Shown: piece by piece, positions 1 through 6,442 of the stretch | How the letters are laid out: the number at the start of each line of letters is the position of its first letter | Numbering within the stretch: the first letter of the stretch is position 1 | Assembly (NCBI RefSeq): GCF_029892285.1 | Contig: NZ_JARXVM010000001.1 | Span: 248,001-312,000, forward strand | Source: Rhizobium sp. SG_E_25_P2 | GTDB lineage: Bacteria; Pseudomonadota; Alphaproteobacteria; Rhizobiales; Rhizobiaceae | Length of the DNA stretch: 64,000 nt | Direction of reading: 5' to 3' | Translations under genes and position numbers: made by a program | Notes under the pieces: model-generated | What the model saw: only the letters and a program-made list of their open reading frames with translations | What the model was told of the DNA's origin: nothing | Databases searched by the model: none

Positions 1-1562
1 GCAATGATATTGTCCTGGATGACAACGAGCTTGTCCTTGTCGAATGCAGGGCGTTCGAGCATGCGCCGCCCGGCCGCGCCATATGTCATGATCGCGCTCA
101 AAGGCTGATTGATCTCATGTGAGATCGAAGCCGTCATCTCGCCCAGAAGCGCAAGCCTCGTATGATGAGCGAACGACTTCTTGAGTTCTGCCAATGCGGA
201 TTCGGCCGCGACACGTTCGCTGATGTCGATAAGCCCCACAAGCAGGCGTCCCTGCGCCCTCAGCGTTGGGCTGGGATTGAACGACAGGTGAACGGCGACG
301 GGCGTCCCGTCCAGACGAAGCTGCTCCGTCTCCTCCTCGAATCCTGGCAGAAAGTTGTATCCGCATTCTACGGCGCGAATGAACGTTCTCATTCCCTTTG
401 GCGACCAAAGACCCTTGACGGTCCTGCCAACGAGATCGCTTGCCGACGCCGCGCCGTAGAGCGCCACAGCTGCAGTATTCACTTCGGCGATCACGGTCGC
501 CTCCATGGCCTCTTGTATCAGATGCGGGTTGATCTCGAGATGCGCCCGGAGGTCGACGACACCTTCCTGCTTCAGGCGGTTGAATATCTGCCAGAGCCGT
601 CGCGTATCCAGATGGAGAAGGCCCATGCTCATCGCCTGAAACAGTTCCCGATAGCGGGTTTCACTCGCGACAAGTTCCGCCTCCGAGCGCTTCCGATCAG
701 AAATGTCGATGACGCCCACCAGCACTGATCCCTTGCCCTCATGCCCCGGCGGCCAGCACACCGTGAACAGCGCGTTGAAGGGCGTTCCGTCCAACCGCGT
801 CAGGATCGTTTCGGCAGACAGTCGCGGCTCACGCCGTATCGCATAGAGCAGTGCGTCCGCGAACAAGCCCCGGCTCTGCCTGGGCCAGACTGCCTCCACA
901 TTGCCGCCGATCATCGCCTCCCGGCTCTCAGCGCCGAACATCTCCACAGTCTTCTCATTGACGTCCAGGACGATGGTGTTGCGCAGCGCCGTCTCTATGA
1001 AGGCGTCGTCATGGTGCAAATGATGCGCGAAATCCGTCACGCCGCTTTGCATGAGTTCGCCGAACATTCGCCGGACTCCCGAGAAATCGAGCTCCCAAAA
1101 CGACGCCGCCATGGCTTGGAAGATATTCTCATAACGGTGCGACGCAATGCGAACTTGCTCGGCGATCTCCTCGTTACGGGCAAGGTCGCAGCTTCGTTCG
1201 ACGACGAAGCAAGGCATGCCATCATCGCCATAATGTAGCGTCCAGTCGACGCCGACCTTCAATTCGACTCCTGCGGCCGAACGCCGATAAAGCTCGCCCG
1301 ACCATGCGCCCGCCGCGAGAAGAAGCCGTTTGATCGTGCTCAAACCATGTGGGTGCCGTGTCGCAAGCAGATTGTCGACGCGCTCGCCTTCCACTCCATT
1401 CATCGCATGGCCATAAAGGGCGATGGCGGACTTATTTGCAAACAGTGTCGCCCCTTCCATGTCGAACACGATCATCGGATCGGGGACCGTATCCAACGCC
1501 GATGCAAGAACTCTGATCCTCGTTGGCTGCGCGATGGCGGGAACCAATGGGTCGATCGACAT
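1..1562 (-). CDS. Multi-PAS sensor histidine kinase (3' part cut off by window edge)
   Basis: Read on the minus strand, the frame is open from an ATG at 1562 to the window edge, giving about 520 residues without the C-terminus. A GGAGGAG ribosome site lies 5 bases before the ATG. Three PAS-like domains can be read at about residues 20-125, 140-285 and 300-450; the last two end in the typical 'VGVIDISDRK' and 'VGLIDISERV' motifs. They are followed by a HisKA dimerisation box with the phospho-acceptor His482 in 'SISHEINQPL'. The ATPase domain lies outside the window. No membrane segment is visible, so this is probably a cytoplasmic sensor. It starts 13 bases after the stop of a stand-alone receiver gene on the same strand, so the two very likely form a phosphorelay pair. 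The ligand is unknown. Confidence 0.9.
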   Translation of the reverse strand, partial: MSIDPLVPAIAQPTRIRVLASALDTVPDPMIVFDMEGATLFANKSAIALYGHAMNGVEGERVDNLLATRHPHGLSTIKRLLLAAGAWSGELYRRSAAGVELKVGVDWTLHYGDDGMPCFVVERSCDLARNEEIAEQVRIASHRYENIFQAMAASFWELDFSGVRRMFGELMQSGVTDFAHHLHHDDAFIETALRNTIVLDVNEKTVEMFGAESREAMIGGNVEAVWPRQSRGLFADALLYAIRREPRLSAETILTRLDGTPFNALFTVCWPPGHEGKGSVLVGVIDISDRKRSEAELVASETRYRELFQAMSMGLLHLDTRRLWQIFNRLKQEGVVDLRAHLEINPHLIQEAMEATVIAEVNTAAVALYGAASASDLVGRTVKGLWSPKGMRTFIRAVECGYNFLPGFEEETEQLRLDGTPVAVHLSFNPSPTLRAQGRLLVGLIDISERVAAESALAELKKSFAHHTRLALLGEMTASISHEINQPLSAIMTYGAAGRRMLERPAFDKDKLVVIQDNII

Positions 1563-1575
1563 CGCCACTCCTCCG

Positions 1576-1944
1576 TCAATGCTGAGAAAACACCCTGCCG
1601 AGACACTCAAGCAATTGCTCGCCCTCAAAGGGTTTGGACAGAAGACAGATCGGACCGGACGCAAGGGCGTCGTCAAGCGTGGCCGTCTCCTGCAGCGCGG
1701 TCATGATGATAACGGGCAGCGAGCCCCGCCGCTTAACAATAACACGCTTAAGCTCAATACCGTTCATTCCCGACATATTGATGTCAGTGATCAGGCAATC
1801 CGTGGTGTCCGCTTCGGCGGATGCGAGAAAAGCTTCGGCATTTTCGAAGCCCGTCGCCGCATAGTCCGATGCCTGCAGCAGGCTGACAAGGGCGCGCCGC
1901 AGCGACTTGTCGTCATCAACGACGGCAATAGAGATTTCAGTCAT
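1576..1944 (-). CDS. Single-domain response regulator (FixJ-type receiver, no output domain)
   Basis: The 122-residue protein is a complete CheY/FixJ-like receiver and nothing else. The acidic pair Asp10-Asp11, phospho-acceptor Asp54 in 'LITDINMSGMNG', Thr82 and Lys104 in 'LLSKPF' are all present. I use the ATG at 1944, because AGGA lies 7 bases before it; the ATG at 1950 would leave almost no spacing. With no DNA-binding domain it must act through protein contact, for example as a phosphate shuttle or sink. The partner is most likely the multi-PAS kinase encoded 13 bases downstream in the same operon. Confidence 0.88.
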   Translation of the reverse strand: MTEISIAVVDDDKSLRRALVSLLQASDYAATGFENAEAFLASAEADTTDCLITDINMSGMNGIELKRVIVKRRGSLPVIIMTALQETATLDDALASGPICLLSKPFEGEQLLECLGRVFSQH

Positions 1945-2035
1945 GACCATATCCTATCTGCCGGCGTAAAGGCGCGAGCATAAGCGATGCGGCCATCTCC
2001 GCAATATTATACGATGGTGTATTCGTATGGACACC

Positions 2036-2305
2036 TAGAGCGTGTTTCAGCTTATCCGCCTCATTCTGCCGGATCAATTTCGGTCAGGATCAAGGCTTTT
2101 GGCGAGGGCGTACCCAGATGTACGGCGGAGCCAAAAGCCGAAGATAGTGGCCGAAATTCATCCGGCCCGAAGGGTTGGTCGAAACCGGGCGCCCGCATCG
2201 TCGGAGGGCTTGGCCGTAGCATTAGCTACGACCTGCGCCCTTCTCCTCGCGGATCATCCCGGTTTGGACCAACAGAATGAGGCTGATAAGCTGAAACACG
2301 CTCTA
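2036..2305. mobile_element. MITE-like non-coding element with 33-bp terminal inverted repeats
   Basis: The element is 270 bases long. Its ends, 2036-2068 and 2273-2305, are inverted copies that agree at 32 of 33 positions, beginning TAGAGCGTGTTTCAGCTTAT. Both ends carry a terminal TA, the target duplicated by Tc1/mariner and IS630-type transposases. No transposase or convincing gene lies inside; short open frames there have no ribosome site or recognisable domain. A perfect six-base hairpin, CGTAGC-ATTA-GCTACG, sits at 2215-2230. No second copy was seen in this window. It lies between the response-regulator promoter side and the 3' end of the SDR gene. The size, ends and lack of coding suggest a MITE mobilised in trans. 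Confidence 0.72.
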
Positions 2306-2612
2306 GACCCGGCGCAAGCCTGAGGAACCAAAACCAACCGCTCATGGGGTCGCGCCTGTAAATTTACGCATGGCGCGACCTCTCACCACCGCCTCAGACT
2401 CGCATTTCGATCGAAATTCACCGGTCATCCCCGCGACCTTCAGAGGATCAGTCTGTCGACCATCTCCATTCTCTTTGTGTCGGCTCGACGTGGTTTTCAT
2501 GTTCCATCAACGACCAGGAGCGTTCCGCTGGAGGTGCGGAAAGTTCCGGAGGTACCCGTCGCGCGTGGCGGCGCAGGCGATTTGGCCGTTCGAAACACCG
2601 AAGACCTGGGGT
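2306..2612. other. Non-coding stretch with a perfect hairpin and a palindrome
   Basis: No gene was found. GGTCGCGCC at 2348-2356 pairs perfectly with GGCGCGACC at 2372-2380, with an inner TAAA/TTTA pairing. This hairpin lies downstream of the leftward SDR gene and could end that transcript, although it lacks a T run. A 14-base palindrome, ATTTCGATCGAAAT, lies at 2404-2417. No promoter for the neighbours could be assigned with confidence. Confidence 0.4.
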
Positions 2613-3410
2613 TTAATGCGTGACCGAACCCAGATATCGCGCCGCAGGGCGGTCGAGGGAAAGATGCGGTCCCAACTCGTGGCGGGCATCGTCAAGCGCC
2701 TTCCAGAGGCCCTGGTTGCCGAGCGACGGTATCGTGACGAGTTCGCCTGCGTCGAACCCGGCGAGCGCGGCATCGACCATCTGCCCCGCGTCCATCATCA
2801 TTCCTGCGGGAATGACGGAACTGTCGACGCCCGCGCGTTCGAAAATCTCCGTCCTGGTGAAGCCGGGCAATACCGCCTGAATTTGGACGCCCTTGGGCCG
2901 AAGTTCGACATCGAGCGCCTGTGTGAGCGACAACACGAACGCTTTTCCGGCGGAATAGCTTCCGTTGAAGCGTTCAGGCATCAGCGCCACGACCGACGCG
3001 ATGTTGATGATCGCTCCTGCGCCCTTGGCGGCGAATGTCTTTGCGGCGGCAACGGTGAGGGCATGCAGAACATCGACGTTGAGATGGACCATGCTGGCGA
3101 GACTCTCCTCGCTGGAGTCCAGAACATTACCGCTTGGCCCAACCCCGGCGCTGTTGACGAGAAGCCCGATATTCTCGTCATCCCGGATGCGCGCGAGCAG
3201 CAGATCGAGATCGCTTCGCTTGCTCAGATCGAGCGGTAGCGGCGTGGTGGCGATCGCATATTTTTCGGTCAGGCGATTGGCTGCGGTGCGAAGCCTTTCA
3301 AAATCCCTGGCGACCATGATGAGGTCGTAGCCTCGGGCGGCCAGCCGGTCGGCGTATACTGAACCGATGCCGGAGGATGCTCCGGTGACGATAGCGATAG
3401 ATTGGGTCAT
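2613..3410 (-). CDS. Short-chain dehydrogenase/reductase
   Basis: The 265-residue protein is a classical SDR. It has the NAD(P)-binding glycine motif 'TGASSGIG' at residues 9-16, 'NSAGV' near 86-90, and the catalytic Ser139, Tyr152 and Lys156 ('YSAGK'). AAGGAG lies 6 bases before the ATG. It is the last gene of a leftward group with two alpha/beta hydrolases, 76 bases behind the nearer one. The overall sequence is of the DltE-like, broadly specific kind, so the substrate cannot be read off. I considered pyridoxal 4-dehydrogenase, given the B6 locus at 9.4-26.5 kb. Nothing in the sequence supports that, and the gene is outside that locus. Confidence 0.9.
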   Translation of the reverse strand: MTQSIAIVTGASSGIGSVYADRLAARGYDLIMVARDFERLRTAANRLTEKYAIATTPLPLDLSKRSDLDLLLARIRDDENIGLLVNSAGVGPSGNVLDSSEESLASMVHLNVDVLHALTVAAAKTFAAKGAGAIINIASVVALMPERFNGSYSAGKAFVLSLTQALDVELRPKGVQIQAVLPGFTRTEIFERAGVDSSVIPAGMMMDAGQMVDAALAGFDAGELVTIPSLGNQGLWKALDDARHELGPHLSLDRPAARYLGSVTH

Positions 3411-3486
3411 GATGATCTCCTTGTGATGGCTGAATAAGCTGTCGAGGCGAAAGGCGCCGGGGTTTCCCGGGCGCGCGCCTTATGCG

Positions 3487-4308
3487 TCAAGCGGCAGTGC
3501 CGATTGCAATCCCGCCGGCCCCGGGCATGCCGGAGCGCGGATGGCGCACCGCCCAGTCGAGCGCGAAGTCGGCCACCTCTTCCCAACCCGCTTCGATACA
3601 GGTGAAATGCGAGCGACCCTCGAAAATCTTCAACGCCGTCTGCGATGGCGCGCGCCTCTGCTTGTCGTAGATCGCCCTGGTCATGCTCGCGTCTGCGATG
3701 AGGTCGAGGCCGCCGCCGATGAGCAGCAACGGAGCGCGGGCGGGATTGTCCCAGCGGATCTTTCCGGCAGATGTCAGGATGCCGTCCCAGTAGACTTTGC
3801 CCGCCGTCGGCACGATATAGCGGCTGTAGTAGGCGTCGACCTCATGCTCGCGGAGCCCGTTCGCGAACCGCTTGGCGAAGAAATTGGGCGACATATGCAT
3901 GATGCGCTTCCAACTGCCCCAGGAACCCAGGACGGGGAACGCGGAGACGATCGAATGAATGCCGAGCCGGACACCCGTCGTCGGCGCGGGATTGATGGCG
4001 ACGCCGGCGACACCAAGTCCGCGATCCAGCAAAATCTGGGTGAAGACTCCCCCTGCCGAATGGCCAATCAGGATGGGTTGCTCCGGCAATTTGCGGATTT
4101 CAGCCTCGAGATGATCGACAATCCCCTTCACGCCGACTGTCTTGAGCATAGGGTGCGGGTTGGCGCGCAAATCGGCGGGCTCGCCTTCGTCATAGGGCCA
4201 ATTCGGCGTATAAACAGTGTAACCTTTGGATTCATAGTGGGCTTTGAAACCCTCCCAGCTCTTGGCGTTGAGCCAGGCCCCATGGATAAGCGCGATCGTT
4301 TTCGTCAT
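3487..4308 (-). CDS. Alpha/beta hydrolase
   Basis: The 273-residue protein starts with the strand and oxyanion-hole motif 'ALIHGAW' typical of small esterases. Its nucleophile is Ser84 in 'GHSAGG'. The ATG at 4308 is chosen because GGAGC lies just upstream and the homologous fold starts there; the frame stays open further upstream without good start signals. The late part carries an Asp in 'GGGLDLIAD' and a His in 'EGRSHFTC', suitable to complete the triad. It lies 37 bases behind the Tat-signal hydrolase and 76 bases before the SDR gene, so the three are probably co-transcribed. The substrate is unknown. Confidence 0.85.
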   Translation of the reverse strand: MTKTIALIHGAWLNAKSWEGFKAHYESKGYTVYTPNWPYDEGEPADLRANPHPMLKTVGVKGIVDHLEAEIRKLPEQPILIGHSAGGVFTQILLDRGLGVAGVAINPAPTTGVRLGIHSIVSAFPVLGSWGSWKRIMHMSPNFFAKRFANGLREHEVDAYYSRYIVPTAGKVYWDGILTSAGKIRWDNPARAPLLLIGGGLDLIADASMTRAIYDKQRRAPSQTALKIFEGRSHFTCIEAGWEEVADFALDWAVRHPRSGMPGAGGIAIGTAA

Positions 4309-4345
4309 TGCAATGCTCCTTATAAAACTTGTCTTTGGGAGAGGC

Positions 4346-5332
4346 TCAGGCCTGGCTCTTGAAGAAAGCCAGAAGGTCGGCGTTGATGACGTCGGCGTTG
4401 ATGGTGCACATGCCATGACCGAAGCCCGCATAGGTCTTCAGCGTGCTGTTTTTGAGCAGCTTCGCAGAGAGCGGCGCGGCGTCCGCATAAGGGACGATCT
4501 GGTCATCGTCGCCATGCATGACGAGCACCGGAATATCGATCTTCCTGAGGTCTTCGGTGAAGTCGGTTTCCGAGAAGGCCTTGATGCAGTCATAATGCGC
4601 CTTGGCGGCGCCCATCATTCCCTGCCGCCACCAATTCTGGATCACGCCTTCGGAGACCTGGGCGCCGGGGCGGTTGAAGCCGTAGAACGGACCTGCCGGA
4701 ACGTCGCGGAAAAACTGGGCCCGGTTGGCGATCAGCGCAGCGCGGAAGCCATCGAACACCTCGATCGGGAGACCGCCCGGATTGTTTTCAGACTTGACCA
4801 TGATCGGGGGCACCGCACTGATGATGACGGCCCTGGAAACGCGGCCCTGCTCAGCGCGAGCGATGTAGCGGATCACTTCGCCCCCACCCGTGGAATGGCC
4901 CACATGAATGGCGCCCTTGAGGTCGAGTTCCTTAGCCAACGCCGCGACATCGGCGGCGTAAGTGTCCATCTCGTTGCCGGTGTCGGTCTGGGACGATCGT
5001 CCATGGCCGCGACGGTCATGGGCGATGACGCGGAAACCCTCGCCGAGGAAGTACATCATTTGATTGTCCCAATCGTCGGCCGACAGCGGCCAGCCGTGAT
5101 GGAACACGATCGCCTGGGCGCTCTTCGGGCCCCAGTCCTTGTAGAAAATTTCGACGCCGTCGGTGGTGGTGATAGAGGACATGATCCGTGTTTCCTGTTC
5201 GATTGTGAATGTTGTGGTCGCGGCCGAAGCAGTTTTCGGAAGAGCGGCGGCGGCGAGCGCGGCGCTGCCTCCGAGAAGCAGGTCGCGCCGGGTAGCGGTG
5301 ATCGAGGGTTGGGTGACTGCGGTGGCGTTCAT
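4346..5332 (-). CDS. Alpha/beta hydrolase, non-haem haloperoxidase type, with a Tat signal
   Basis: The 328-residue protein has an N-terminal twin-arginine signal: Arg15-Arg16 in 'RRDLLLGG', an alanine-rich core, and a likely cut after 'KTASA' near residue 37. The mature part is a cofactor-free haloperoxidase/esterase. It has 'HHGWPLSADDW', nucleophile Ser147 in 'GHSTGG', Asp in 'GDDDQIV' and His in 'GFGHGM'. Related enzymes usually start at the equivalent of Met51 ('MSSITTTDG'), so the export signal looks like an addition. A purine-rich stretch before codon 51 (ATG at 5182) could allow a cytoplasmic form too. I use the ATG at 5332, which has GGAG 7 bases upstream. These enzymes hydrolyse esters and can make peracids in vitro; the natural substrate is unknown. 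Confidence 0.88.
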   Translation of the reverse strand: MNATAVTQPSITATRRDLLLGGSAALAAAALPKTASAATTTFTIEQETRIMSSITTTDGVEIFYKDWGPKSAQAIVFHHGWPLSADDWDNQMMYFLGEGFRVIAHDRRGHGRSSQTDTGNEMDTYAADVAALAKELDLKGAIHVGHSTGGGEVIRYIARAEQGRVSRAVIISAVPPIMVKSENNPGGLPIEVFDGFRAALIANRAQFFRDVPAGPFYGFNRPGAQVSEGVIQNWWRQGMMGAAKAHYDCIKAFSETDFTEDLRKIDIPVLVMHGDDDQIVPYADAAPLSAKLLKNSTLKTYAGFGHGMCTINADVINADLLAFFKSQA

Positions 5333-5883
5333 GTTCGTCTCCTGGCAGCGTGGATGCCTCTGTTCGACGAGATGAAGCGTGGCGGACCGGTGCGTGTAAC
5401 GCGAGTAAAGGGTCGTAAATCCGTGAAAATTGAAGTTCAGCGAAGTCTTCGACCTAAAGAGGTGACGGGGCAAAGGCCCAAACCTTGGACAGCATGGATC
5501 CTGCGTTGGACAAGCGGCAGCGAGCCGATGGGTGTCGCCAAATCACGTCGCCTGCGATGAACCAATGAAGTCTGGATCGACGCTTGCGCTTCCGGAGAAG
5601 CGTCCCGGAATGGAATGTCCGCCGAAAGCGTCAGGAAACCGTCACTGAAAGCGGCGATGTCGACATTTCTCAGTGAGGCAGGCCGGCGAATGCCGATGCA
5701 CCCGGCTCGCCCCCGAGCACGGCGCCCAGCGCGAAGGAGAGGATTTCCCCGCGATGGATGAACTCGGCTGAAAGCTGATCATCTGCGACCTCTTTTGCCC
5801 TCAGGAAAGGGCCTAACAATTGTCCGATCAGATTGCTCGCGGGTGGGTGAATGATTGTAAATCACAGCGAAAAGGGGCAGCCT
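5333..5883. other. Intergenic stretch, possibly holding a decayed gene
   Basis: No complete gene was found. On the minus strand a frame without a good start runs from about 5861 to a stop at 5670. It has protein-like composition, for example 'LIGQLLGPFLRAKE' and 'FIHRGEILSFALG'. A second frame continues the protein-like pattern to about 5480 ('NVDIAAFSDGFLTLSADIPF'). This would fit a frameshifted remnant of one gene, but no family was recognised and chance is possible in GC-rich DNA. The stretch next to 5333-5480 should hold the promoter of the hydrolase operon; no clear -35/-10 pair was identified. Confidence 0.25.
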
Positions 5884-6360
5884 TTAGCGCAAAAGATGCT
5901 TGATCCATTCGAGATCAGTTGCCGAACTTCGAGTCATCGTGAACTCATGAATGGAGCCGCTTCTCGACGATCCAATTGGAAGCACGACCGTTTTTCCCTG
6001 ATCGAGAAACGCCTGCCTGAGCGCCGAGGCTGCGCCCAAGTCAGTAGCGTCGATCGGGAAAAACACCACGCCAACGAAATCGTCGACGACGATCTGCTCG
6101 ATGGAGAGCACATCGGCGATGTCACTGCGGGCGATGTGGTCCGCAAGAAAGCCTGCGATGACCGCGTTGTCCGAGAACACCCGCATGTGTCCGGCAATGA
6201 GCGGAAATCCACCGCCATCGCATGCGAATATCGTCTCTGCTCCCCTGCGTCTCAATTCGGCATAGGCCGAGGCTACGCCGAGCGCGAGTTCCCGATCGGG
6301 CGCGCCCATGCGATCACCGCCGTCCAACACGATCAATATTCTGGTGTGAAGGGTCGCCAT
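5884..6360 (-). CDS. DJ-1/PfpI-like protein lacking the usual nucleophile cysteine
   Basis: The 158-residue protein begins with a strand-turn pattern ('RILIVLDGGDRMG') and has a later 'DDFVGVVFFPID', both reminiscent of class I glutamine-amidotransferase-like (DJ-1/Hsp31) proteins. At the position where the nucleophile-elbow Cys would follow the strand 'GKTVVLPIG' there is no Cys. The C-terminus is also shorter than in Hsp31-like proteins. It is either a non-catalytic member or a trimmed gene. It lies 82 bases downstream of the large regulator gene on the same strand. The family assignment is from overall pattern only and is uncertain; an unrelated Rossmann-like fold is possible. Confidence 0.5.
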   Translation of the reverse strand: MATLHTRILIVLDGGDRMGAPDRELALGVASAYAELRRRGAETIFACDGGGFPLIAGHMRVFSDNAVIAGFLADHIARSDIADVLSIEQIVVDDFVGVVFFPIDATDLGAASALRQAFLDQGKTVVLPIGSSRSGSIHEFTMTRSSATDLEWIKHLLR

Positions 6361-6442
6361 AACTGCCTCTTTTGCCAGAAGCCTATTCGCACGTGAGGCG
6401 ACGGGCCAGTGAGGCGTTGTGAATCGGTGTAAAGAGAGCCAT

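Noticed and set aside
2613-3410. SDR gene as the missing pyridoxal 4-dehydrogenase
   Set aside because: It lies 6 kb outside the B6 locus, in a separate group with hydrolases, has no CAACCA operator, and resembles broad DltE-like SDRs.
4244-5560. A 438-codon open frame on the plus strand opposite the hydrolases
   Set aside because: Both hydrolases on the minus strand have full catalytic motifs and ribosome sites; the plus frame has none.
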